From Xylanibacter rodentium (GTDB taxonomy: Bacteria > Bacteroidota > Bacteroidia > Bacteroidales > Bacteroidaceae): 64,000 nt of DNA. Positions 33,191-42,129 of this stretch are shown here, piece after piece; position 1 is the stretch's first letter; every line of letters begins with the position of its first letter. The stretch spans positions 1 through 64,000 of the forward strand of contig NZ_JABKKE010000005.1 of NCBI RefSeq assembly GCF_013166575.1. The letters run 5' to 3'. The position numbers and the translations under genes are program-made. The notes below the pieces were generated by a model that ran no database searches, was not told the origin of the DNA, and was given only the letters and a program-made list of their open reading frames with translations.

Positions 33191-35547
33191 CAAGGCGGCT
33201 GTTGTTGTTACTGGTAATGGTGGCATGTACCCTGACTGTAAACAGGGCACACGCCACCATTGCCGGTTATAACGGCCGGACGTACGGTGACAGCGTGAGA
33301 TGGTACGAAAGGGTACAGCGTCTTGACGAAGTGACAGTGACCACACGACGCAAACATTACAGCCGTAAAAACAACCCCGCGGTAGAGCTGATGAAGAAAG
33401 TGATAGCCGCCAAGCGCCGCAGCGAACTCTCGCGCCACGACTATTACAGCTACGAAAAATATCAGAAACTGACGCTTGCCACCAACGACATACATCCCGA
33501 AGACCTTACAAAGGGGATGCTGGCAAAGATTCCCGATGTATTCCGCCAAGTGGAATTATGCCCTTACAACAACAAGCTGATACTGCCCGTGATGAAGACC
33601 GAGACCCTTACACAAAAGGTATATCGCAGGCAGCCGCACAGCGAACGGGAAATAGTAAAGGGCGACAGGGCCGACGGCGTGAACAATGCCTTCCAGTCGG
33701 GCGACCTTCTTGTTGCCGCACTGAAAGATTTCTTTACCGACGTCGATATATATGACGAGCAGATCGCCCTGCTCCAACAGCGGTTCACATCTCCCATAAG
33801 CCGCGATGCCATCGGATTCTACCGTTTCTACATCATCGACACTCTCAGCATAGACGGCTACAGATGTATCCGTCTGAGCTTTGTACCCAACAACCCGCAA
33901 GACTTCGGTTTCAGCGGAGACATCTGTATACTCGACGACTCGTCGTATCAGGTGAAACGTTGCGACCTTACCATCCCCAAGCGCAGTGACGTGAACTTCG
34001 TGGACGATATCAGAATAGTACAGGAGTTCACAAAACTGGAAAACGGCGAATGGGTGCTCACTACCGACGACATGATTGTAGAGATAAGGCTGTTCGACTT
34101 TCTGCAGAAAGGTGTAGTGATACGCAATACACGAATGGGCGGCCATTCTTTCTCGCCACTGTCCGATAGCATGCTGAAAGACGAAACACATACGGAAACA
34201 GCGCACAAGGCCCAAAACCGCAGCGAAGCATTTTGGGAAGCCCACCGCCCGCTCGGCCTCACCACAAGCGAGCGAAGGATGGACGAGTTTGAAGAAAACT
34301 TCAAGAACATGGGAGGGTCTAAGATTCTGACGTTCATAGTACGCGCGTTGGTGGAAAACTATATCGAGACCGACAGACGGAAGGAATACAACAAACTGGA
34401 CATCGGTCCGGTTCTAAGCACAGCATCGGTCAATTCCATAGACGGACTGCGCACACGCATAGGAGGACAGACCACCGCACATCTGCATCCCCACCTGTTT
34501 TTCAACGGCTACTACGCCCACGGCTGGAAAAGCAGGCAAAACTACTACAAAACGGAACTTACCTACTCGTTCAACCGCAAGGACTATCTGCCACATGAGT
34601 TTCCGATGCGCTCCATCACATTTGCGTCGGCATACGACATATGCACACCTACGGACAAGTTCCTATCTACGGACAAGGACAACATGTTCTCGTCGATAAA
34701 ATGGGACCGCACGGACAGACTCGTATTATACAACCGTCAACAGCTGACGATAATCCGGGAAGAAGAATGCGGGCTGCGCTCCACCATCTCGCTGAAGACG
34801 GAGAAGAACAAGGCCGCGGCCGGACTCGGCCTTACACCCTACTCTTTGCGTACTACCGAACTGCGTGCCGAACTGCGCTACGCCCCAGGCGAAAATTTTG
34901 TGAGCACCAAGCAACACCGACGCATGATAAACCTCGACGCCCCCGTCTTCACTCTGAGCCACGCCACAGGCATCGACGGATTTCTGGGCGGACAATACCG
35001 ATACAACCTTACCGAGATGTCGTTCTTCAAACGCTTCCGGGCAAAGAGTTGGGGCAAGGTGGACGTAAGCCTGAAAGCCGGCGCACAATGGAACCGTGTG
35101 CCTTTCCCGCTGCTCATCATGCCCGCATCGAATGTTTCGTACATTGTACAGCGCGACATGTTCGGGCTGATGAGCAACATGGAATTTCTCACCGACAGAT
35201 ATGCCTCAGCCCATTTGTCGTGGGACCTCAACGGCAAGATATTCAACCGTATTCCGCTGCTTCGCAACCTTAAATGGCGCGAATGTCTTGGCATAAGGAC
35301 TATGTGGGGAACACTCACAGACAAGAACAACCCGGAATCGGCCTCCAACACCGGAGGAAACATACTGATGCCTTTCCCAGAAGGGGCGCATGCCATGAAT
35401 CCCGACAAGCCATACGTTGAAATCATCGCCGGCGTGCACAACATTTTCAGATGCCTGCATGTAGAGTATGTGCGCCGACTCACATATCTTGACTTGCCCA
35501 CTGCAAGCCGCCACGGCGTAAGATTCAAACTGAGTGTGAAGTTCTGA
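33187..35547 (+). CDS. DUF5686 outer-membrane protein (short form, no N-terminal regulatory domain)
   Basis: A 786-aa protein with a signal peptide (about 1-23) and a DUF5686 body: KHYSRKNNPAVELMKKVIA near residue 57, a mid-region with AIGFYRFYIIDTLSIDGYRC, and a C-terminal beta-barrel-like half ending in an aromatic residue, RFKLSVKF. It is paralogous to the 864-aa protein at 53636-56230 but lacks that protein's CarboxypepD_reg-like N-terminal domain. The start (ATG at 33187) overlaps the transferase stop. Location in the outer membrane is inferred from the terminal Phe and strand pattern. A link to inositol-lipid handling is suggested only by gene position. Confidence 0.87.
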   Translation: MTRRLLLLLVMVACTLTVNRAHATIAGYNGRTYGDSVRWYERVQRLDEVTVTTRRKHYSRKNNPAVELMKKVIAAKRRSELSRHDYYSYEKYQKLTLATNDIHPEDLTKGMLAKIPDVFRQVELCPYNNKLILPVMKTETLTQKVYRRQPHSEREIVKGDRADGVNNAFQSGDLLVAALKDFFTDVDIYDEQIALLQQRFTSPISRDAIGFYRFYIIDTLSIDGYRCIRLSFVPNNPQDFGFSGDICILDDSSYQVKRCDLTIPKRSDVNFVDDIRIVQEFTKLENGEWVLTTDDMIVEIRLFDFLQKGVVIRNTRMGGHSFSPLSDSMLKDETHTETAHKAQNRSEAFWEAHRPLGLTTSERRMDEFEENFKNMGGSKILTFIVRALVENYIETDRRKEYNKLDIGPVLSTASVNSIDGLRTRIGGQTTAHLHPHLFFNGYYAHGWKSRQNYYKTELTYSFNRKDYLPHEFPMRSITFASAYDICTPTDKFLSTDKDNMFSSIKWDRTDRLVLYNRQQLTIIREEECGLRSTISLKTEKNKAAAGLGLTPYSLRTTELRAELRYAPGENFVSTKQHRRMINLDAPVFTLSHATGIDGFLGGQYRYNLTEMSFFKRFRAKSWGKVDVSLKAGAQWNRVPFPLLIMPASNVSYIVQRDMFGLMSNMEFLTDRYASAHLSWDLNGKIFNRIPLLRNLKWRECLGIRTMWGTLTDKNNPESASNTGGNILMPFPEGAHAMNPDKPYVEIIAGVHNIFRCLHVEYVRRLTYLDLPTASRHGVRFKLSVKF

Positions 35548-35629
35548 TTACACGGAAAAGACATAATCTGACACTGATATAACAATAAGGACTACAGAAT
35601 AAAAACATCATATTATATAATTATTGCCT

Positions 35630-36115
35630 ATGAAAAAGATAAAGAACCCATGGCTCTCGAAGCCAGGTTACGACTGTTTCGGATGCTGCCCCGAAAACCC
35701 ACAGGGAGTGGCAATGGAGTTTTTTGAGGATGGGGACGAGATTATATGCTTCTGGAAACCGCAGAGCCACTACCAGGGATGGATAAACACACTGCACGGT
35801 GGCATACAGGCCACACTGATAGACGAATGCGCCTCGTGGGTGGTTTTCCGAAAACTACAGACAACCGGTGTCACAAGCAAACTTGAAGTGAAATACCGCA
35901 AGCCGGTGATGACTACCGAACCGCAAATCACAGTGCGTGCCCGTCTGAACGAAATGCGCCGAAACGTGGCCTACATCAACGTATGTATAGAAAATTCTCA
36001 CGGCGAACTGTGTGCCGAAGGCGAAGCCGTGTATTTCACATTCCCTGCCGGCAAGGCCCGCGAAATGGGATTCACCGAATGTACAACCGAAGGGGAAGAG
36101 ATGCTCAGTTTCTGA
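35630..36115 (+). CDS. PaaI-type hotdog thioesterase
   Basis: A 161-aa hotdog-fold protein likely to hydrolyse acyl-CoA esters. Motif GWINTLHGGIQATLIDECAS (about residues 49-68) is the family helix, with HGG and the catalytic acidic position. It has an N-terminal GYDCFGCCPENPQGVAMEF with three Cys, seen in a known subgroup. I use the ATG at 35630; a TTG at 35624 is in frame. It is separated from DUF5686 by 82 bp and followed by a terminator, so it forms its own unit or the end of the lipid operon. The substrate is unknown. Confidence 0.85.
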   Translation: MKKIKNPWLSKPGYDCFGCCPENPQGVAMEFFEDGDEIICFWKPQSHYQGWINTLHGGIQATLIDECASWVVFRKLQTTGVTSKLEVKYRKPVMTTEPQITVRARLNEMRRNVAYINVCIENSHGELCAEGEAVYFTFPAGKAREMGFTECTTEGEEMLSF

Positions 36116-36169
36116 TCGGTAATTGTTCTCAGATTCTGATTATACCGGGAAATATCAACGCATGAAAAA

Positions 36170-36201
36170 GGGTTAAAAGTGTCTCCCGACAGTTTTAACC
36201 C
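36170..36201 (+). terminator. Terminator after the thioesterase gene
   Basis: GGGTTAAAA (36170-36178) pairs with TTTTAACCC (36193-36201), continued by TGTC/GACA past one mismatch. CCTGTTTTCT follows. Confidence 0.7.
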
Positions 36202-36311
36202 CCTGTTTTCTAACTAACTTATTATCAACTATTCATTACTCATTCTGAATTCGTAGTGCAAAGATAAGCACTTTTTAAGAACTTTGTATCACTTTTCACT
36301 AAAAATATAAC

Positions 36312-36350
36312 GTAAACGTTTGCGCTTTTCCACCATTTTAAGTAACTTTG
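36312..36350 (+). promoter_or_regulatory. LacI-gene promoter with overlapping palindromic operator
   Basis: TTTG (36319-36322), 20 nt, TAACTTTG (36343-36350) form a full Bacteroidota promoter. A near-perfect 12-bp palindrome, GTAAACGTTTGC (36312-36323), centred on the CG typical of LacI-family operators, covers the -33 box. This predicts that the regulator represses its own gene. Confidence 0.7.
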
Positions 36351-36393
36351 CATTATACTGAAACTCATACTATTAGTCAACTGATACAAATCA

Positions 36394-37419
36394 ATGGCCG
36401 TAAACAAGCATCGAACATCACTTAAAGACCTTGCCCGCGAACTGGGCGTAAGCATAGCAACCGTGAGCCGGGCACTGCGCAACAGCCCGGAAATAGGCAA
36501 AGACATGCAACAGAAAGTCAAGGAACTGGCCAAGCAACTCAACTACCGCCCTAACCCATTTGCACAGAGTCTGCGCCGTGAGGCACCCAAAATTATCGGT
36601 GTGGTTGTGCCCAACCTCGTAACCCACTACTACGCAGCTGTGCTCGACGGTATAGAGAACGAGGCCGCACGAGCCGGATATTCCGTGATCAGCGCCAACA
36701 GTCACGAAGACTTTGATACCGAAGCCCGCGTGATAGACAATTTCATAGGACTACACGTCGAAGGCATAATAGCATGCCTGGCACAAAACACTACCGACTA
36801 CTCACACTTTGAGGAGATAGCCCGCATGGGCATACCGTTGGTTTTTTTCGGACGCACCTGCCTGCCAGACCTGTTCTCCTCCGTCACAGCCAACGGTGAC
36901 GAAGCGGCACAAATGGCCACACAGCATCTTATAGATACCGGCAGCCGGCGCATAGCTTTCATAGGCGGACCTAACCATATCGATATGGTGCGCCGACGCA
37001 AGCACGGCTATCTGGAAGCGCTGCGCGAAAACAGTCTGCCCATAGACCGAGACATGGTAATATGCGACAGAATAGACTATGATGTGGCGTTGCGCTCCAC
37101 GATAGAATTGCTGAGCCGCCCCAATCGTCCCGATGCCATATTGGCCTTTAACGACATCATCACTTTCGCTGCTTTCACCGCCATAAAGCAGATGGGATTG
37201 ACCATCCCTGATGACGTGGCACTCATAGGCTTCACCGATGATGCCCACGCGGCATATGTCACACCACGCATGTCGGCCATCGAAGACCAGTCGCACGAGA
37301 TGGGCGCCACGGCCTGCCAACTGCTGCTGAAGAGTATCGGCGGCGACAAGACCATATACCGTGAACGTGTGCCGCAGCAACTCGTCATACGCGAGACATC
37401 GGCAAAAATACGTCTGTAA
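36394..37419 (+). CDS. LacI-family transcriptional regulator (first copy)
   Basis: A 341-aa regulator with an N-terminal HTH (TSLKDLARELGVSIATVSRA, residues 8-27), the hinge helix region (NYRPNPFAQSLR) and a periplasmic-binding-protein-like sensor domain from about residue 60 (KIIGVVVPNLVTHYYAAVLD). It binds an operator as a dimer and responds to an unknown, probably sugar, ligand. A LacI-like palindrome overlaps its own promoter. It is similar to the second LacI protein at 45.6-46.7 kb, including the phrase NSHEDFDTEARV / NSHERYDEEHRN. No target sugar operon lies next to it. Confidence 0.92.
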   Translation: MAVNKHRTSLKDLARELGVSIATVSRALRNSPEIGKDMQQKVKELAKQLNYRPNPFAQSLRREAPKIIGVVVPNLVTHYYAAVLDGIENEAARAGYSVISANSHEDFDTEARVIDNFIGLHVEGIIACLAQNTTDYSHFEEIARMGIPLVFFGRTCLPDLFSSVTANGDEAAQMATQHLIDTGSRRIAFIGGPNHIDMVRRRKHGYLEALRENSLPIDRDMVICDRIDYDVALRSTIELLSRPNRPDAILAFNDIITFAAFTAIKQMGLTIPDDVALIGFTDDAHAAYVTPRMSAIEDQSHEMGATACQLLLKSIGGDKTIYRERVPQQLVIRETSAKIRL

Positions 37420-37512
37420 TCACAATACCAACTTGTTACACAGGCCGCTTGACTATATTAAATAACCCGTATAACGGTACCTTAAAAGGTTAAAGATTAA
37501 TTGTAACCAAAA

Positions 37513-38535
37513 TTAAAGCAGCCACCACATATATCCGGCATAACCGCATACGAGAACGGCGCCCTCCCAACGCTCCACGGTGTAGCGGGTGAATGAGAAC
37601 ATCCACACAACGGCAATGCTCATAATCATCACCAAAAGGTCTGTAATGGTGATGCCGCTGATCTGCATGGGACACACTACTGCCGTAACACCGAGGATGG
37701 CAAGGATATTGAAGACATTGCTGCCAAGAACATTGCCAATAGCCAAAGCCGATTGACCCTTGCGTGCTGCTACGACACTTGTGGCCAGTTCGGGCAACGA
37801 CGTTCCTCCGGCAACAATGGTCAGACCGACAACGCTTTCACTAACCCCAAGCGTGGCGGCAACAGCAGATGCGGCATCGACAAAAAGATTGCTGCCGAAT
37901 ATAAGACAAGCCAGGCCGACAATGACAAGCAGAATACATTTCCATAAACTGACAGGCGTTTCCGTAGAGACGGTATCTGCCACGACATTACCGGTGACCG
38001 GAGTGGCAGATACATCACCCGCAGCATCACAGGATGTGACGTGTGAAGCCACAGGAGCTTCCTTTCGCGCCAACCTGATGGTATAACCCATGAAAGCCGC
38101 AAATCCTGCAAGCAGGACCAAACCGTCTGTGCGGCTTATCATGTTGCCTTTCAAAGACAAGGTGCCGAAACCATCCATGCACAACACGAACAGAAGCAGC
38201 GAAGCTGCCACGGCAAAGGGAATGTCCTTACGCACGGTGGAGCGCGATATGACCATCGGGGCTACCATGGCAGTACATCCCACGATGAGCATTGTATTGA
38301 GGATATTGCTGCCAACGACATTGCCTACTGCAAGGTCGGGAGTGCCTTTCAGTGCCGAAACAAGACTTACAAAAAGTTCCGGAGCCGATGTTCCGGCGGC
38401 CACGATTGTAAGTCCGATAAGAATCTCCGGAACATTCATACGGCGGGCAAGCGACGATGCCCCGTCCGTCATTCGGTCGGCTCCCCACAAAACGAGAACC
38501 ACACCTGCTATTATATATATAATATTAAGAAACAT
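37513..38535 (-). CDS. Calcium/sodium antiporter (CaCA family, YrbG-like)
   Basis: A 340-aa inner-membrane exchanger with about ten hydrophobic segments in two inverted halves. The alpha-repeats are clear: AAGTSAPELFVSLV with GNVVGSNILN in the first half, and GGTSLPELATSVV with GNVLGSNVFN in the second. A hydrophilic loop of about 40 residues (rich in Ala, Thr, Val) separates the halves. It exchanges cations, probably Ca2+ for Na+ or H+. The start overlaps the 3' end of purN by 11 bp, so it is the last gene of a six-gene minus-strand run. Confidence 0.93.
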   Translation of the reverse strand: MFLNIIYIIAGVVLVLWGADRMTDGASSLARRMNVPEILIGLTIVAAGTSAPELFVSLVSALKGTPDLAVGNVVGSNILNTMLIVGCTAMVAPMVISRSTVRKDIPFAVAASLLLFVLCMDGFGTLSLKGNMISRTDGLVLLAGFAAFMGYTIRLARKEAPVASHVTSCDAAGDVSATPVTGNVVADTVSTETPVSLWKCILLVIVGLACLIFGSNLFVDAASAVAATLGVSESVVGLTIVAGGTSLPELATSVVAARKGQSALAIGNVLGSNVFNILAILGVTAVVCPMQISGITITDLLVMIMSIAVVWMFSFTRYTVERWEGAVLVCGYAGYMWWLL

Positions 38536-39100
38536 TCTTCTTTATCGTTTCTTCTATGACTTTCGGGAAATACTGTTGTTCAAGAATACGGACTGAATCC
38601 GCGATATCATCTGGCGTATCATCTGGCGATACAGAGGTGACGGCCTGAAATATTATCTCGCCGCCATCACACACTTTATCGACATAATGGATGGTAATGC
38701 CCGTCTCAGTCTCGTTGTTTGCCTTCACCGCCTCATGAATATAGTGTCCATACATCCCCTTTCCTCCATATTTGGGTAAAAGGGCAGGATGGATATTGAC
38801 AATACGATGCGGATACAGCTCTATAAGAAACGGCGGCACCATAAGCAAGAAACCTGCCAACACAATGAAGTCGATGCCATATCGCTTCATCATGTCCGGC
38901 AGGTTTGTGCCATCGTTAAATTCCGTTTTAGCCATCACCTCCGTCGGTATACCAAGCATACGGGCACGTTCAACAGCATACGCACCGGCTCTGTTGCTGA
39001 GAACCAAAGATATCTTTATCTCACTGTTTCCACTAAAATGGCGTATGATGTTCTCGCAATTGCTACCTGTACCGGAAACGAAAACGGCTACATTAGTCAT
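38525..39100 (-). CDS. purN: Phosphoribosylglycinamide formyltransferase
   Basis: Transfers a formyl group from 10-formyl-THF to GAR in purine synthesis. The 191-aa protein has the N-terminal AVFVSGTGSNCENII (GAR-phosphate binding) and the catalytic region NIHPALLPKYGGKGMYGHYI followed by TGITIHYVDKVCDGGEIIFQ, with Asn, His and Asp in place. It overlaps the antiporter gene. It is 35 bp after the BACON-like lipoprotein. Confidence 0.94.
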   Translation of the reverse strand: MTNVAVFVSGTGSNCENIIRHFSGNSEIKISLVLSNRAGAYAVERARMLGIPTEVMAKTEFNDGTNLPDMMKRYGIDFIVLAGFLLMVPPFLIELYPHRIVNIHPALLPKYGGKGMYGHYIHEAVKANNETETGITIHYVDKVCDGGEIIFQAVTSVSPDDTPDDIADSVRILEQQYFPKVIEETIKKNVS

Positions 39101-39135
39101 ATATAAATATATGGGAAGGAACTACTTCTGATTTC

Positions 39136-40230
39136 TTAATAGCTGAACGTATATGTGGTCTTGTTGCCGGCTTTGTCCGTAACGACCATCGTTTTCACAC
39201 TGTTATCCTGATTGTGGGTTGTCTCGACGATGAAACTGCCGTTGTCGGTCGCAGCCTTTGATATCATCTTGCTGCTACGCGCATACCGGTAGAGAGAAAG
39301 AAGCATGTAAGGATTGCACTCCTTGACGCCAAGCAGAAGCTGGTTGGCATCGACAGACTGGCTTCGGTTGCTCTTGTCGCTGTAGCTCATCTTCATCTTC
39401 TCCACATATCGCGTGCCGTCGGTATATATGTGAAGATATTTCACACTGTCAGCCGTATGCTCACTGTCTGGACTGAGATTCTGACTTACCAACAAAATAG
39501 CCTGAGCCGTCGTTTCTCCACCGCTTTTGTGGTGTTCGACATTGAAAGCATATTGAGACGACCCGATGTTCAGTTGTTCGTAATATCCCACGGTATCGGT
39601 CTCAGAGACAAGTCTGCCCGGCTGATAACCTGTACCGAACTTGGAAGACAATGTGCTTGAACCGGTATTAACATACATAATGCTGTCACCATAGGTGAAC
39701 TTCATATTGTGAAGAGTGGCCTCACCGTCTTTTATCACAAGAGACAGCGGACGACAGACCCTGTCATATGTTATGTCTATGCTGCTGTTTCCAATGATCC
39801 TGCCGCCGGCATCCTTTGTTTCACCGACGATGGAACTGACAAGCGAAGCGTTACCCAACGAGCCGTCACCACGTGTGGCATACTGATAGAGACTGAAGTT
39901 GATATAAGCATCGTCCGTCCGTGTATCGTTAATCTTAAAAGCAGCCGAACGTTCGGCTCCCGTCCTGTTCTGCTCAAAATGAACGGGGATATAATATATG
40001 GCATTGCCCGTTCCCGACATTGTGTGCATCTTGCACCAACCGGCTCCGGAATTCTGTGTCATCGCCCACGGCCCATAGCTGGCAAACGATATGCCACCCA
40101 AGGTGTCATTGGCGTATTGCATCGTTACAGACACTTGTGAAAAACCGGCATTGCTGACGTCATCATTTAAACATGCCGAAAACATCGGAGCCACGGCCAT
40201 ACCTATCAATAATGTTTTTAATGTCTTCAT
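39136..40230 (-). CDS. Lipoprotein with BACON-like N-terminal domain
   Basis: A 364-aa lipoprotein: the signal ends PMFSAC, lipid site at about residue 20. Residues about 28-120 fit a BACON-type beta-sandwich (SGAGWCKMHTMSGTG, HFEQNRTGAERSAAFKIND), a module seen in glycan-binding and processing proteins of Bacteroidales. The remaining beta-rich part (about 150-364) is not recognised. It probably faces the periplasm or cell surface. It lies inside a housekeeping run (S4 protein upstream, purN downstream), where it looks like an insertion of lineage-specific content. Substrate binding is inference. Confidence 0.75.
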   Translation of the reverse strand: MKTLKTLLIGMAVAPMFSACLNDDVSNAGFSQVSVTMQYANDTLGGISFASYGPWAMTQNSGAGWCKMHTMSGTGNAIYYIPVHFEQNRTGAERSAAFKINDTRTDDAYINFSLYQYATRGDGSLGNASLVSSIVGETKDAGGRIIGNSSIDITYDRVCRPLSLVIKDGEATLHNMKFTYGDSIMYVNTGSSTLSSKFGTGYQPGRLVSETDTVGYYEQLNIGSSQYAFNVEHHKSGGETTAQAILLVSQNLSPDSEHTADSVKYLHIYTDGTRYVEKMKMSYSDKSNRSQSVDANQLLLGVKECNPYMLLSLYRYARSSKMISKAATDNGSFIVETTHNQDNSVKTMVVTDKAGNKTTYTFSY

Positions 40231-40268
40231 ATAAATATTCTGTTTTGATAGTTAATGAATAAACCAAA

Positions 40269-40688
40269 TTAATCTTCCTCGTCATCATCCCAGTCACCAA
40301 AGCCTTCAAACGAAGGTCCGATAAACGCATCGAGCGAACGGCGCTCTTTTTTTGTAGGACGTCCCGTACCACGGGCGCGGTCCACAAATCCGCCGATACG
40401 GTTCATCTCCAACAATTCATACTGATCAGGTGATGTGACATTTTCATAAACCTGTGGTATCAACTTGGCCCCCACCCTGTTCTCAATGGCCTGAAGAATC
40501 TTGAACGAATAGGTTACAGGCGACTTGCGTACGCTCACAGTATCACCCACCTTGACCATGTGAGCAGGTTTAACGTTGATGCCGTTTTTTGTCACACGAC
40601 CATTCTTACAAGCATCGGCAGCAATAGAGCGTGTCTTGTATATACGTGCTGCCCACAGCCACTTGTCGACTCTTGCCTCGTCTGCCAT
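40269..40688 (-). CDS. S4-domain RNA-binding protein (HslR-like)
   Basis: A 139-aa protein with an N-terminal S4 RNA-binding domain (EARVDKWLWAARIYKTRSIA, residues 4-23, through VGDTVSV). It resembles HslR, which binds stalled 50S subunits in other bacteria. The C-terminus is basic and then highly acidic (GFGDWDDDEED). I use the ATG at 40688, 1 bp after the pth stop; an in-frame ATG at 40712 would overlap pth. The link with pth and rplY suggests a ribosome-rescue or translation role. Confidence 0.88.
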   Translation of the reverse strand: MADEARVDKWLWAARIYKTRSIAADACKNGRVTKNGINVKPAHMVKVGDTVSVRKSPVTYSFKILQAIENRVGAKLIPQVYENVTSPDQYELLEMNRIGGFVDRARGTGRPTKKERRSLDAFIGPSFEGFGDWDDDEED

Positions 40689-40689
40689 C

Positions 40690-41259
40690 TTATTTCTTCT
40701 TGTTGAATGCATTCATCGTAAAATCCACACCGGCAAGCACGAAACTCTTTATTATCTCACATGCCGTTTCCAGTTTGGGCTCAAGAACTTTCATGTCGTC
40801 CTCACCGTAACGTCCGAGCACCCACTCCACCTGCATTCCCCGAGGATAATCATTGCCTATGCCGACGCGCAGACGGCAATACTTATCAGTGCCTATGACA
40901 GACTGGATGTTTCCGAGCCCGTTGTGGCCGCCGTTACTGCCAGATGGTTTCAGTCTCAAAGTGCCAAGTGGCAACGAAAGGTCGTCGACGATGACCAAAA
41001 GATGCTCTATGCCGATGTTCTCCTTATTCATCCAATAGCGCACCGCGTTTCCACTGAGATTCATGAACGTGGTTGGTTTGAGCAGAATCAGTTTGCGCCC
41101 TTTCACACTTGTCTCTGAAACAAATCCGTAACGACGGTCGTCAAAAACAATATTGGACGCCTTAGCGAAGGCGTCCAATACCATAAATCCTGTGTTATGG
41201 CGGGTCATGTCATATTCCGAACCGACATTCCCGAGGCCAACAATCAAGTATTTCTCCAT
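40690..41259 (-). CDS. pth: Peptidyl-tRNA hydrolase
   Basis: Releases peptides from peptidyl-tRNA that dissociated from ribosomes. The 189-aa protein has [20 protein letters not shown] with the catalytic His (about residue 22), [12 protein letters not shown] with Asn, [20 protein letters not shown] with Asp, and [20 protein letters not shown]. The first base of its ATG is the last base of the rplY stop (TAATG), giving strict coupling. Confidence 0.96.
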   Translation of the reverse strand: MEKYLIVGLGNVGSEYDMTRHNTGFMVLDAFAKASNIVFDDRRYGFVSETSVKGRKLILLKPTTFMNLSGNAVRYWMNKENIGIEHLLVIVDDLSLPLGTLRLKPSGSNGGHNGLGNIQSVIGTDKYCRLRVGIGNDYPRGMQVEWVLGRYGEDDMKVLEPKLETACEIIKSFVLAGVDFTMNAFNKKK

Positions 41260-41864
41260 TATTTCTTACCTGCTGCCTCCGCTGCGGCTGCCGAACGAGA
41301 TGCACGTGTAGCCTTAACCGAGCATACGATAACTTCGGGAGATGTGGCTATCTTGAGACCCTCAAAACTCAGCGAACCTACCTTGATGCTCTTTCCAAGA
41401 CCAAGGTTTGTAACGTCAATGTCGAGCTGCTCGGGAATGGCCTGATAAGGAGCCGTCACATTAATCTTACGGATAGAGAGGCTGATGCGACCACCATCGC
41501 GAACACCCTGTGCCAAACCGTTCAACTTAACGGGAATACCGATTGTGATAGGCTTCGTCTCGTTGATCTCGTAAAAGTCAACATGCAGCAAAGCATCTGT
41601 GACTGGGTGGAACTGAAGCTCCTTGAGCACAGCCTTATGCTCTTCACCGTCGATATTGAGATTTACAACATAGATATGCGGTGTGTAAACCACCTTGCGG
41701 AGTTCTGCCATAGGAGCTACGAACGACATGGCTACAGGCAGACCGTTCTCACCTTTTGCCTCACCATAAATGTTACAAGGAATAAGTCCCTCTTTACGAA
41801 TAAGCTTTGAAGCCTTCTTGCCAAGGTCGTTACGTTTCTGACCCGATACGCTGATTTCTTTCAT
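41259..41864 (-). CDS. rplY: 50S ribosomal protein L25 (Ctc family)
   Basis: Binds 5S rRNA in the large subunit. The 201-aa long form has an N-terminal L25 domain (about 1-90, [20 protein letters not shown], then [10 protein letters not shown]-like phrase with HVDFYEIN) and a C-terminal TL5/CTC domain (about 95-185, [19 protein letters not shown]). The tail is Ala-rich ([10 protein letters not shown]). It heads the minus-strand run rplY-pth-S4 and has a strong promoter at 41967-41998. Confidence 0.95.
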   Translation of the reverse strand: MKEISVSGQKRNDLGKKASKLIRKEGLIPCNIYGEAKGENGLPVAMSFVAPMAELRKVVYTPHIYVVNLNIDGEEHKAVLKELQFHPVTDALLHVDFYEINETKPITIGIPVKLNGLAQGVRDGGRISLSIRKINVTAPYQAIPEQLDIDVTNLGLGKSIKVGSLSFEGLKIATSPEVIVCSVKATRASRSAAAAEAAGKK

Positions 41865-41966
41865 ACTTTGTGTTACTCTAAATTAAGTTTTTAATAAAAA
41901 AATGCCTAATTCACCATCACACGAACATAAATATAATATTCTGTCAATGTGCTTGAAAAAGCGGTG

Positions 41967-41998
41967 CAAAGTTACTCTTTTAAATCCAATTATGCAAA
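41967..41998 (-). promoter_or_regulatory. Promoter of the rplY operon
   Basis: Minus strand TTTG (41998-41995), exactly 20 nt, TAACTTTG (41974-41967). Both boxes and the spacing are ideal. It lies back-to-back with the nusB promoter. Confidence 0.82.
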
Positions 41999-42035
41999 TA
42001 TTCTAAAAAAAAAGCACAATATTTCATTCCGTTTC

Positions 42036-42066
42036 TTGCATTGTATAAGATTTTTGTCTAAATTTG
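42036..42066 (+). promoter_or_regulatory. Promoter of the nusB operon
   Basis: TTG (42036-42038), 20 nt, TAAATTTG (42059-42066). The ATG of nusB is 64 bp downstream. The rplY and nusB promoters are only about 40 bp apart, facing away from each other. Confidence 0.8.
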
Positions 42067-42129
42067 CAGTCAAAAGTTTATAATTGCAATTAAAGATTAG
42101 AGAATCGACAAACGAATAAACGAGCATTT

